Source: Actinoplanes sandaracinus (lineage in GTDB: Bacteria; Actinomycetota; Actinomycetes; Mycobacteriales; Micromonosporaceae). Taken from it: a DNA stretch of 64,000 bases. The stretch's first letter is position 1. Every line of letters starts with the position of its first letter. Shown in pieces: positions 17,230 to 25,871 of the stretch. Location: the NCBI RefSeq assembly GCF_030009775.1, contig NZ_JASCTH010000012.1:62001-126000 (forward strand). Direction: 5' to 3'. Under the pieces are notes generated by a model, which ran no database searches, was not told the DNA's origin, and saw only the letters and a program-made list of their open reading frames with translations. Position numbers and translations under genes: made by a program.

Positions 17230-20200
17230 TCAGCAGTCGCCGCCCAGGTCGCGCCAGGGACCGTGGGCGTCACCCGGCGGCTGGTTGCGCGTCCACCATT
17301 TCGCCTGCCAGAGGTGGCCCTGGTAGTGCACGACCTCACCGCCGGTGTAGGTCCAGGACGACGTCCAGGCGGCATGGCTGCCCTCCCGGCAACCGACCGG
17401 GGCGCCCACCTCTCCCCAGGGACCCCACGGCGAGCCGCCCGGGGTCTGCCCCTGGCTCCACCACTGCGCCTGGAAGACCCGGCCGTCGTGCAGCACCCGG
17501 TCACCGGCCTGGTAGGTGACGGCCGGCGACCACGCCGCCGGCACCACCGCGACCGCGTGCGATGCCGACACCTGCGGCGCCGCGACGGAGGTCGCCGTGA
17601 TGACGACCCGGCCGTACGCGAGACCGGTCACCACACCCGCGGCGGAGACGGTGGCCACCGCCGGGTCCGACGACCGCCAGGTCACCGCCTGGCCGGCCTG
17701 CGGCGGGTCGATGCGCGCCACCAGGGTGGTCCGCTGGCCGATCGTCACCTGGGCCGCGCCGGTGACGGCGACGGTCCTGGGGATCCACATCGGCGTGACG
17801 GTGGCCGAGGGAGCCGAGGCCGGCGAGTCGCCCTGTTCGTTGCGCGCCACGACGGTGAACGTGTAGGCCGTCGCGTTGTGCAGGCCGGTGACCTCGCACC
17901 TGGTCGCGCCCTCGGTCGTGCAGGTGGTGCCGCCCGGCTGGGCGGTCACGGTGTAGCCCGTGACCGGCGCGCCGCCGTCCGACGCCGGCGCCGTCCACGT
18001 GACGTGCGCGGTCGTGTCGCCGGCGGTGGCGGTCACGTTCGTCGGCGCACCGGGCGCGGTGATCACGTCGCCGGTCCGGGCGACGGCGAGCCAGCTGATG
18101 ACCGGGTCCTGCATGCCGGTCTTCGCCACGGTGTAGGTCACCACCGTCGGGGTGGGGACGGAGAACGACACCGTGCCGGTGGCCCGCGTGGTGGCGGCGG
18201 TGAGGCTGATCGGGGCGCCGGTCACGACGGTGCCGCCGATCGTGACCGTCTGCGACATGGGCCGGGTCTGCCCGTACCACTCGGTGAAGCCGGATGTCAG
18301 TACGTACTGACCCGCGTCCAGCGGCAGCCGGTAGCGGACGGTCTTGTTGGCGCCCGCCCAGTATCCGGTCGAGTACTTCTCGCCGGCGTCCGTGCTTCCC
18401 TTGATGTTGAGGCCGTCGTTGATGTATCCCCAGGTGTCGGGCGTGGCCGAGATCTGGTCGGCGGCTTCGTTGCGCAGCCCCGAGCCGGCGTCGGACGCCG
18501 TGACCGCCTGGAACTGCGGCGAGTTCTGGCCGGCGGCCAGTCCCCCGTCGATGTAGTAGACCAGCGATGCGGGCACGATCTCGTAGCGGGCGGTGAACGC
18601 CTGCTTCTTGCCGTTCACGTAGGCGTCGTTCGTCCAGCCCTCGACCGGCAGCGTCGTGTAGGGGCTGCGTGCCGCGTCGCGGCTGGCGGCCGTCCAGGTG
18701 ACCTCGTGCGGCCGGCCGTCGATCGTGACCGTCGCCGGCAGACCGTCCGTGGCCCGGACGGCGCCCAGGAGGCCGAGGTCCCGTTTCGTGTCGGTGACGT
18801 CGCCGCGCACGAGGTTGTCGAACGCCGACCGGAGCCGGGCCGCGATCTGCGCGGTCCCGATCGTGTCCAGGCCCGGCCGGCCGGGCAGCGCCGCGGTCGC
18901 CTGGGCGCGGGTCTCGGCGAAGACCGCCCACGACTGGGGCGAGTGGTCGGCCTCCACCGGCGTGCCGACCGCGGTGAGCGCGTCGCGGATCGGGGTCGTG
19001 TCGACGGCGCCGTCCACGTCACCGGAGGTGGCGGTGAACGCGTCGATCACGAGCGTGCCGGACCGCAGCACGAACGTGGCCGTGTGCGGGCCGTCGGGGA
19101 GCCCGCGCAGCGTGTAGGTGGCCTGGCGCTTGCCGGTGCTGAGGGTCGCCGCGCTCGTGGCGAGCGGCTTCCCGTCGACGGAGACGTCCAGCGTGGCGGT
19201 GCCGTTGTTGCCGCCGATCACGTCGAGGCCGGTGCCGGTGAAGCCGATCGTGACCGAGGCGCCCGCGGTGGAACTGGTCGACGTCGAGCGGTGCCAGTCC
19301 ATCGCGTCGCCCGCGGCGGCCTTGCGGCTCCACGTCCCGGCGTAGGCGACCGAGCTATCCATGTTGTCGACCAGCGACACCGCGTACGGGGCGTAGCCGT
19401 CGACCTTCTCGACCACCAGGTTGTCGAAGCCGGTCCGGTGGAAGTCACTGGAGAGGTTGACCCGTCCGGCGAGCTCAGGCGTCGCGTCGACGTAGCGGTG
19501 CGCCACGGTGCCGTTCACGAACGCGGTGACGGTCGCGCCCTTCGCCTCGACGGCGAGGGTGTAGCCGCGGGCCGCGGGCCGCGTGCCGGTCGCGACGGCC
19601 GTGCCGTGCTCGTAGAACGTCCAGGAGCCGGACCGGTTGACGCGGATGCTGTAGGCGGGGTCGTTGATCCCCATGCCGGTCTGCTGACGTACGCCCAGGC
19701 CGGCGGACCCGCCCGCGGCGTCCGGGAACGAGACGTCGACGGTGGCCTTGTAGTTCTGCCAGCGGAAGTCTCCGACGAGCGTGTTGGGGTTGTTCCTGTT
19801 CCACGCCGCGGTGTCCTTCATGGACTGGTCGAGCTGCTGGTACAGCACGTTGTCACCGCTCGCGCCGCCGGCGCCGACCTCCCAGGCGCCGGTCTGGTCG
19901 ACCATGTACCGCGGCTCGTTACCCCGCGAGGCCAGGTAGGGCTGGCGCTGCCGGCTCGCGCCGTTGCCAACCCCCACCTCGACCGTGCCCTCCTGGGCGT
20001 ACTCGAAGTCGTCGGCGTACAGGATGGTGTCGCTGGTGTTCGGGTTCTTGCCCGTCGCGTCGGTGTCCAGGACGGTGCGGGGCAGCGACTGCGGCAGCCG
20101 CCGCGCCGTCGCCGGATCGGTGCTCTTGTCGAGCGTGGTGAAGGTGACCACCGACCGCGGCTGCACCGGGAAGGTGTAGGAGCCGTCGGCCGCGGGCTGG

Positions 20201-21744
20201 AGTTCCGTGACGAGGCGCAGGAAGTTGGCGTCGGCCGCCTGCCCTGGGTCGGCCGCCCGGGTCTCCCAGATCTCGGCCGCCGGGTCCGCGCCGAGGCTCA
20301 TGTTCCGCGCGGTGACGCGGTACGTCTTGGTCTGGTCGCTGTCGTTGACCGCGATCGTGGAGAAGTCGCGCTTGTCCGGGTCGGCGAGGGTCAGGTAACT
20401 CGCCGCGCCGTTGCTGCCGTCGATGTTCTCGGTGCCGCTGACACCGCTGTAGCTGGCCTCGGGCACGGTGCGCCAGATGCCCGCCGTGTTGGTGTCGTTC
20501 TCCCAGCCGGTCTTGGCGAACTTGGTGAAGTGCCCCATCACGTGGATGGCCGCGTCGTAGTGGATGGCGCCCGACCACGGGTCACGCGCGCTGAGGAGTT
20601 CCTTGTGGCTGTACTGCGCGCCCTCGTAGAACGAGCCGATCGCGGGCTGGAAGATGTAATGCGTCCGCTTGGACCGGTGGTATCCCTTGACGCTGCGGTT
20701 GGCGAGGTCCAGCGCGCTCTGCAGGCCGCCGATGCCGGTGCTCGCGCCGCCCGGTCCTTCGGTGTTGTTGACCCGGTAGTCGGTGAAGCCGAACGAGCCC
20801 ACGCCCTCGCTGTACCAGACCTCCTTGTCCCGGCCGGTCGCGAGCTTGGTGTACGGCTCGTACGTGTTGCTGGTGGTGGCCCCGTCGTAGCGGTCGTCGG
20901 TGTTGTAGTGGTATCCGACCGCGTCGACCATCTCGAACAGCTCCGCGTCGTTGAGCAGCGCGGGCCCGATGTTCTTGGTCTGGTTCTCGTCCGACGCGAC
21001 GATCTTCATCTTCTTGTAGGCCGCCTCGACCGCCGCCCGCTCCGCGGCGGGAATGCCGTACCGCGGGTTCGCGAAGTCGGTGTCGGACAGGATCGCGTTC
21101 TTGTAGTACTTGATGAATGAGATGTCCGGGTTCGTCGTCTCATTGGTGTCCGGATTGACGTAGTCGACCATGTACCCGTACTTCTGGTACGCGTCGAGGA
21201 TCGTCTCCTTGTACCACTGGTACATCTCGTCGCGTCCGGTGCCCGCGTTCCATGCGGTCTGCACCCAGTACGGCATGGTCCAGCGCAGGATCGAGACCTT
21301 CAGCCCCGGGTTGACCGTCTTGGCGTCCGCGGCGAGCTGGAAACCCGGTGACCGGGAGGCGTCGGCCAGTTCGGTGGCCGTGCGCATCGTCGCGGCGTCC
21401 GAGCCCGTGGAGTTGTTGGTGTCCGACCCCATCTCCATCTTCACGTGATTGATCAGCGGGTTCGGCCCGCCGAACAGCACGTCGATGAGCCGCCAGTACT
21501 CCGCGGGATGCTCGGCCTTGTAGTCCATCAGCAGGTTGCTCGTGCTGTTCGCGCTGATCAGACCGAGTCCCTTATAGGGCAGGCCGTTCACGTTGTCCTT
21601 GTGGACGTCGAGCCCGTCCACGACCACCTCGACCGGCTCCCCGGCGGCGGCCGCGGCGCCGGGCGGCGCGACCAGTCCCCAGCCCAGCACGGCCGTCACA
21701 GCGGCGCAGCCGGCCATCCACCGTTTTCTTCGCAGTCCGTTCAT
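17230..21744 (-). CDS. Secreted multimodular glycosidase, GH59-like
   Basis: 1504 residues from MNGLRRKRW, preceded by GAGGAG. Domains: signal peptide (1-38); a GH59 galactocerebrosidase-like catalytic domain with LINHVKMEMGSD, WTMPYWVQTAW, a candidate acid/base Glu in NPDTNE (about 200) and a candidate nucleophile in VWYSEGVG (about 311); a beta-sandwich and a LamG-like region as in GALC (about 560-790); a carbohydrate-binding-like segment; a Big-4-like part; FN3 (about 1233-1318); Big2 (about 1321-1400); and two chitin-binding CBM5/12-like modules (about 1405-1448 and 1451-1504, with WWSQGQTPG and WWTRNQPPG). It probably releases beta-linked galactose outside the cell. It is divergent from a sugar-import operon. 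The GH59 call is by motif; substrate is unproven. Confidence 0.82.
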   Translation of the reverse strand: MNGLRRKRWMAGCAAVTAVLGWGLVAPPGAAAAAGEPVEVVVDGLDVHKDNVNGLPYKGLGLISANSTSNLLMDYKAEHPAEYWRLIDVLFGGPNPLINHVKMEMGSDTNNSTGSDAATMRTATELADASRSPGFQLAADAKTVNPGLKVSILRWTMPYWVQTAWNAGTGRDEMYQWYKETILDAYQKYGYMVDYVNPDTNETTNPDISFIKYYKNAILSDTDFANPRYGIPAAERAAVEAAYKKMKIVASDENQTKNIGPALLNDAELFEMVDAVGYHYNTDDRYDGATTSNTYEPYTKLATGRDKEVWYSEGVGSFGFTDYRVNNTEGPGGASTGIGGLQSALDLANRSVKGYHRSKRTHYIFQPAIGSFYEGAQYSHKELLSARDPWSGAIHYDAAIHVMGHFTKFAKTGWENDTNTAGIWRTVPEASYSGVSGTENIDGSNGAASYLTLADPDKRDFSTIAVNDSDQTKTYRVTARNMSLGADPAAEIWETRAADPGQAADANFLRLVTELQPAADGSYTFPVQPRSVVTFTTLDKSTDPATARRLPQSLPRTVLDTDATGKNPNTSDTILYADDFEYAQEGTVEVGVGNGASRQRQPYLASRGNEPRYMVDQTGAWEVGAGGASGDNVLYQQLDQSMKDTAAWNRNNPNTLVGDFRWQNYKATVDVSFPDAAGGSAGLGVRQQTGMGINDPAYSIRVNRSGSWTFYEHGTAVATGTRPAARGYTLAVEAKGATVTAFVNGTVAHRYVDATPELAGRVNLSSDFHRTGFDNLVVEKVDGYAPYAVSLVDNMDSSVAYAGTWSRKAAAGDAMDWHRSTSTSSTAGASVTIGFTGTGLDVIGGNNGTATLDVSVDGKPLATSAATLSTGKRQATYTLRGLPDGPHTATFVLRSGTLVIDAFTATSGDVDGAVDTTPIRDALTAVGTPVEADHSPQSWAVFAETRAQATAALPGRPGLDTIGTAQIAARLRSAFDNLVRGDVTDTKRDLGLLGAVRATDGLPATVTIDGRPHEVTWTAASRDAARSPYTTLPVEGWTNDAYVNGKKQAFTARYEIVPASLVYYIDGGLAAGQNSPQFQAVTASDAGSGLRNEAADQISATPDTWGYINDGLNIKGSTDAGEKYSTGYWAGANKTVRYRLPLDAGQYVLTSGFTEWYGQTRPMSQTVTIGGTVVTGAPISLTAATTRATGTVSFSVPTPTVVTYTVAKTGMQDPVISWLAVARTGDVITAPGAPTNVTATAGDTTAHVTWTAPASDGGAPVTGYTVTAQPGGTTCTTEGATRCEVTGLHNATAYTFTVVARNEQGDSPASAPSATVTPMWIPRTVAVTGAAQVTIGQRTTLVARIDPPQAGQAVTWRSSDPAVATVSAAGVVTGLAYGRVVITATSVAAPQVSASHAVAVVPAAWSPAVTYQAGDRVLHDGRVFQAQWWSQGQTPGGSPWGPWGEVGAPVGCREGSHAAWTSSWTYTGGEVVHYQGHLWQAKWWTRNQPPGDAHGPWRDLGGDC

Positions 21745-22220
21745 CCGCGTTGCGACTCCTCGATCATCAGGTGCGATCCACACACCCGCACCACGGGATC
21801 TGGAAGGGCGGACCGCGGGCAGAATCTCGCCGCCAACTCACAAGATGTCGGCCAGGTGACCGACTCGTTACGGAGTAAACCGCTCACCAGCAGACGCGTC
21901 AATGACTGATCGACCAGTAACGAACAGAACTGACCACTTAACGCCACGGCTGGCATGACAGATGTCCGCAAACTGGGGTGAACCGCGGTTATTGCGGGGC
22001 ACCGGATCCACGGGCGACGATCCGAGAATCGGACCCTTGTTCACCGACGTGCCCTCGAAGGCGACCGCCCGAGTGGCAAGCGGCATCAGAATGCCGCGGA
22101 ATGGCGATTGTTCATGCGCGAAAATGATCGTTTCCGATCAGTACGGTGCCGAGGCAGCCGCTCCGTGAAGCGGGCCGCCGCTGGCGTGGGAATCGAGGTC
22201 GTCGCGACTAGGCTCTGGCG
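21745..22220. promoter_or_regulatory. Divergent control region, glycosidase / sugar operon
   Basis: 476 bp without a gene separate the two starts. It is AT-richer than its flanks, which suits two promoters. Notable words are ACTGATCGACCAGT (21904-21917, nearly palindromic) and the inverted repeat at 22125-22140. No ribosome-binding site belonging to another gene was seen. Confidence 0.6.
22125..22140. promoter_or_regulatory. Candidate operator TGATCG-TTTC-CGATCA
   Basis: A perfect 6-bp inverted repeat with a 4-bp spacer, 80 bp before the kinase start. The DeoR-family protein encoded at 23711 is the nearest candidate to bind it. Confidence 0.45.
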
Positions 22221-23672
22221 ATGCCCGTGTTCTTGGCCGTCGACCTTGGTGCCGAGACGGGCCGCGTGCTGCGCGGTGCGCTCCGCGACGGCCGGCTGGA
22301 GGTCCGGGAGGTGCACCGGTTCGTCAACCGGCCGGTCACGCTGCCGCAGGGACTGCACTGGGACGTGCTGGCGCTGTTCGCGGACCTGTCGGCGGGGCTG
22401 ACCGCGGCGCTGGCCGAGCGGGACGGCGACAGGGTCGCCGGGATCGGCGTCGACGCGTGGGGCAACGACTTCGCGCTGCTGGACCGCGACGGCCGGCTGG
22501 TCGGCAACCCGTGGCACTACCGTGACCGGCGGACCGAGTCCAGCACCACACTGGTGGCGGAGCGCGTCGATCCCGCCGCGCTGTACCGCACCACCGGCAC
22601 CGCGCTCCTGCCGATCAACACGGCCAGCCAGCTCGTCGCGATGGAGGGCTCACCACAACTGGACATCGCCGAGCGCCTCGCCATGCTGCCGGACCTGTTC
22701 GGGTACTGGCTGAGCGGCCGGCTCGCCACCGAGCAGACGATCGCGAGCACCAGCCAATTGCTCGACGTCGTCACCCGCCGCTGGGCGACCGGCGTCATCG
22801 ACGCGCTCGGCATACCGGGCCGGCTCTTCGACGCCGACGTCGTGGCGCCCGGCACCCGGGTCGGCTCGTTGCTGACGGACCGGCGGGTGCCGCTGTGGGC
22901 CGTCGCCGGGCACGACACCGCCTCCGCCGTCGCGGCCGTCCCGGCCGGGGCGGCGGCCGTCGGCTACATCTCCTCCGGGACCTGGTCGCTGGCGGGACTG
23001 GAGTTGCCGGCCCCGGTGCTGACCGACGCCGCCCGGCTGGCCGGCTTCTCCAACGAGGCCGGAGTCGACGGAACCATCCGGTTCCTGCGCAACGGGACGG
23101 GCCTGTGGTTGCTCCAGCGGTGCCGGGCGGCGTGGGGCTCACCGCCGTACGCCGATCTCGTCGCCGCCGCGAGCACCGCACCGGCGTTCCGGTCTCTGAT
23201 CGACCCCGACGCGCCCGGCCTGGTCGCGCCGGGCGACATGCCCGCGCGGCTGGCCGCCCTCTGCCGGGCGAGCGCCCAGCCCGTCCCGGCGGACCGGGCC
23301 GCTCTGGTGCGCTGCGTGCTGGACAGCCTCGCCTGCAAGCACCGATGGACCCTGGAACGCGCCGAGGCGCTGGCGGGCCGCCGCGCCGACGTCGTGCACA
23401 TCGTCGGCGGCGGAGCCGCGAACCCGCTGCTGTGCCGGCTGACCGCCGATCTGACCGGCCGGCTGGTGCTGGCCGGGCCGGTGGAGGCCACCGCCGTCGG
23501 CAATCTGCTGATCCAGGCCCGGGCGGCCGGGGAACTGTCCTCGCTGGCCGAGATGAGAGAGATCGTGCGGACCTCGCTGCCACCACGGCGGTTCGAGCCG
23601 CGATCCTCGGACGCTGCCGACGCCGCGTACGCGCGCTTCCGCGCCCTGCTCGACAGCGGTGACAGGATCTGA
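22221..23672 (+). CDS. rhaB: FGGY sugar kinase, rhamnulokinase type
   Basis: 483 residues. The N-terminal FAVDLG-type loop (LAVDLGAETGRV), GIGVDAWGNDFALLDRDG and NPWHYRDRRT match rhamnulokinase; the ATP-binding part shows YISSGTWSLAGLE, FLRNGTGLWLLQR and VHIVGGGAANPLLCRLTAD. The expected reaction is ATP-dependent phosphorylation of L-rhamnulose or a related ketose. The rest of a rhamnose pathway (isomerase, aldolase) is not in the window, and the neighbouring transporter looks like a galactofuranose type. The true substrate may therefore differ. It is first in the operon. Confidence 0.85.
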   Translation: MPVFLAVDLGAETGRVLRGALRDGRLEVREVHRFVNRPVTLPQGLHWDVLALFADLSAGLTAALAERDGDRVAGIGVDAWGNDFALLDRDGRLVGNPWHYRDRRTESSTTLVAERVDPAALYRTTGTALLPINTASQLVAMEGSPQLDIAERLAMLPDLFGYWLSGRLATEQTIASTSQLLDVVTRRWATGVIDALGIPGRLFDADVVAPGTRVGSLLTDRRVPLWAVAGHDTASAVAAVPAGAAAVGYISSGTWSLAGLELPAPVLTDAARLAGFSNEAGVDGTIRFLRNGTGLWLLQRCRAAWGSPPYADLVAAASTAPAFRSLIDPDAPGLVAPGDMPARLAALCRASAQPVPADRAALVRCVLDSLACKHRWTLERAEALAGRRADVVHIVGGGAANPLLCRLTADLTGRLVLAGPVEATAVGNLLIQARAAGELSSLAEMREIVRTSLPPRRFEPRSSDAADAAYARFRALLDSGDRI

Positions 23673-23710
23673 CATATTCTGCATCGACCACACGGAGGGA
23701 GGTGTCGGGG

Positions 23711-24526
23711 GTGCTGATCGCCGAGCGGCGTCGACGGTTGCTGGAGCAGGTCCGCGACCGTGGCTACGTCTCGTTCCGCGAACTCGCCGAGGCGCTCGAC
23801 ATCTCCGAGTCCACGGTGCGCCGGGATCTGCGCTCGATGGTGGCCGACGGCCTGCTCATCGCGACGCGCGGCGGCGCCGGCCCGCTGCCCGCCGGGCGCG
23901 CGGCGCCGCGGACCGCGCCGGTCACGCCGGCCGAGCCGGCCGCGAGCCCACCTCCGGCGCCCGGTGACGGCGCGCCGGCCGATCCGGTGCACGCCGAACG
24001 CGAGGCCATCGCCGCCTACGCCGCCGGGCTCGTCGTGCCCGGCAGCGCCGTGCTGCTCGGTCCGGGGCGCACCACCACCGCGCTGGCCCGGCGGCTCGCC
24101 GGGATCAGCCAGTTGACCGTGGTGACCAACTCGATCCCGGTGACCCAGCAGCTCATCGGCGCACCGCAGATCGAGGTCGTGCTCGTCGGGGGCGCGTTGC
24201 GCCGTTCGATCGGCGCGGTGGTCGGCCCGATCACCGAGCAGGCGCTGTCGGGGCTGCGGGGCGCCCAGGTGTTCCTCTCCGGCGACGGCGTCACCACCGA
24301 GCGCGGTCTGACCACGCCCAACGTCTTCGCGGCGGCGACCGACCAGGCGATGATGGCCGCCGGCAAGCAGGTCGTCGTGCTCGCCGACCACACCAAGCTC
24401 GGCCACGACACGATGTGCCAGACGGTGCCGAGCGAGCGGATCGACGTGCTGGTCACCGACCGCGCGGCGGATCCCGACGTGGTGCGGCGGCTCCGCGCCG
24501 AAGGCGTCGACGTCCACCTCGCGTAA
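23711..24526 (+). CDS. DeoR-family sugar operon regulator
   Basis: 271 residues from the GTG at 23711. The purine-rich GGAGGGAGG (23694-23702) sits 8 bp upstream, which favours this start over the GTG at 23702 that overlaps it. The N-terminal winged helix is canonical (RRRLLEQVRDRGYVSFRELA, then ISESTVRRDLRSM). An unusual Pro/Ala-rich linker (about residues 57-88) separates it from the DeoR sensor domain, with GPGRTTTALARRL, VVTNSIPV, FLSGDGVTTERGLTTPN and VVLADHTKLGHDTM. Such regulators sense sugar phosphates, here presumably the product of the adjacent kinase. It probably controls this operon. Confidence 0.9.
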   Translation: MLIAERRRRLLEQVRDRGYVSFRELAEALDISESTVRRDLRSMVADGLLIATRGGAGPLPAGRAAPRTAPVTPAEPAASPPPAPGDGAPADPVHAEREAIAAYAAGLVVPGSAVLLGPGRTTTALARRLAGISQLTVVTNSIPVTQQLIGAPQIEVVLVGGALRRSIGAVVGPITEQALSGLRGAQVFLSGDGVTTERGLTTPNVFAAATDQAMMAAGKQVVVLADHTKLGHDTMCQTVPSERIDVLVTDRAADPDVVRRLRAEGVDVHLA

Positions 24527-24556
24527 CCCGGCGCCCGCCACCTTCATCGTCAACTT

Positions 24557-24581
24557 TGACCATCTCTGACCATTCCGGTCA
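24557..24581. promoter_or_regulatory. Candidate DeoR operator upstream of the binding-protein gene
   Basis: TGACCAT occurs at 24557-24563 and 24567-24573, exactly one helical turn apart. The second copy opens an inverted repeat TGACC-ATTCC-GGTCA (24567-24581). It lies 140 bp before the transporter start in the 196-bp gap after the regulator gene. Confidence 0.45.
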
Positions 24582-24722
24582 CGCCATTGACAAGTCCTGC
24601 CATGAGGTGACTACGCTCTGGCCAAGTTCGAGTCAAACTCTTTCAACTTCTGGCACCCGCGCACCTGACCTCGTCGCGCGGGGCTCTGGTCCGTCATACC
24701 TCCATGTGAAGGGACGCCAGCG

Positions 24723-25799
24723 ATGTCTCTCCCCGGACGACTCACCCGTGGCGCCGCGACCGGCGCCGCGCTGACCCTGCTCCTGGTCGCCGCAGGCTGC
24801 ACCAATCCCACCGGCGGCGGCGATCCCGGCACGAACAGTTCGGCGGCACAGCAGGTCCAGGCCACCTCGGGGACCACCAGATGCACGCCGGAGCGGTACA
24901 ACGGCGGTGTCCCGAAGCTCGACCTGAAGAACATCACCGTGGGCTTCGCCCAGTCGGAGAAGGAGGCCAATCCGTTCCGGATCACCGAGACCCAGTCCAT
25001 CAAGGAGGAGGCGGCCAAGCGCGGCGTCAAGCTCATCACCACCAATGCGCAGTCCGACCTCAACAAGGAGATCGCCGACATCCAGGGCATGATCGCCCAG
25101 GGCGCCCAGGCGCTGATCATCTCGCCGCTCAACTCGGAGGGCCTCGACCCCGCGCTCAAGGCGGCGCAGGACGCCAAGGTGCCGGTGATGACCATCGACC
25201 GGCTGCTCACCACGAAGACACCCTGCAAGGACTATCTGGGCTGGATCGGCTCCGACTTCGTCGTACAGGGCCAGCGCGCCGCGGACGCCATGATCAAGGC
25301 GACCGGTGACCAGGGAGAGGTCGCGATCCTGCTCGGCGCCTCGGGGGTCAACGTGACGGTCGACCGCACCAAGGGTTTCAAGGACCAGTTGGCCGCCAGG
25401 AACTCCCCGCTGAAGGTCGTCGCGGAGCAGACCGGCGACTTCACCCGGGAGAAGGGCCAGAAGGTCACCGAACAGCTCATCTCCGCCAATCCCGGGATCA
25501 CCGCCATCTACGCGGAGAACGACGAGATGGCGCTCGGCGCGGTCGCGGCGCTCAAGGGCGCCGACAAGAAGCCGGGCGACATCAAGATCATCACCATCGA
25601 CGGTACGAAGGGCGCCGTACAGGGCATCCTCGACGGCTGGATCGCCGGCGTCATCGAGTCCAACCCGCGCTTCGGGCCGCTCGCCTTCCAGGCGCTCGAC
25701 GACTTCTACAGCGGCAAGGGCGTCGTCGAGAAGGCCATCATCTCCGACAAGGAATACACCAAGGACAACGCCCGCTCGGAACTCGCCAACGCCTACTGA
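24723..25799 (+). CDS. ytfQ: Sugar-binding lipoprotein, YtfQ/GafA-like
   Basis: 358 residues; lipoprotein signal with lipobox VAAGC (C26). The body is a type-I periplasmic-binding fold: ITVGFAQSEKEANPFRITET, IAQGAQALIISPLNSEGLDP, VPVMTIDRLL, QTGDFTREKGQ, IYAENDEMALGA and ITIDGTKGAVQGILDG. The segment order and the full set of partner genes match the E. coli galactofuranose system YtfQ-YtfR-YtfT-YjfF. It captures a furanose sugar at the outer face of the membrane. Exact sugar is an inference from family likeness; ribose or arabinofuranose are alternatives. Confidence 0.88.
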   Translation: MSLPGRLTRGAATGAALTLLLVAAGCTNPTGGGDPGTNSSAAQQVQATSGTTRCTPERYNGGVPKLDLKNITVGFAQSEKEANPFRITETQSIKEEAAKRGVKLITTNAQSDLNKEIADIQGMIAQGAQALIISPLNSEGLDPALKAAQDAKVPVMTIDRLLTTKTPCKDYLGWIGSDFVVQGQRAADAMIKATGDQGEVAILLGASGVNVTVDRTKGFKDQLAARNSPLKVVAEQTGDFTREKGQKVTEQLISANPGITAIYAENDEMALGAVAALKGADKKPGDIKIITIDGTKGAVQGILDGWIAGVIESNPRFGPLAFQALDDFYSGKGVVEKAIISDKEYTKDNARSELANAY

Positions 25800-25816
25800 C
25801 GCCCGACCCTGTCGAC

Positions 25817-25841
25817 GGGGGAGGGCAGGAGTCCCTCCCCC
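25817..25841 (+). terminator. Intra-operon hairpin after the binding-protein gene
   Basis: GGGGGAGGG (25817-25825) pairs with CCCTCCCCC (25833-25841) in the 72-bp gap before the ATPase gene. It has no T-run, so it is likelier an mRNA-stabilising or partial-termination element that raises binding-protein levels over the membrane subunits. Confidence 0.55.
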
Positions 25842-25871
25842 GGCGGCCCCCGTGGAGAGTGAGCGGCCCCG

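Noticed and set aside
16912..21120. A 1402-codon plus-strand open frame opposite the glycosidase gene
   Set aside because: It is a high-GC shadow: composition is Arg/Gly/Asp/Val-rich with no domain pattern, while the opposite strand encodes a coherent multidomain protein with signal peptide.
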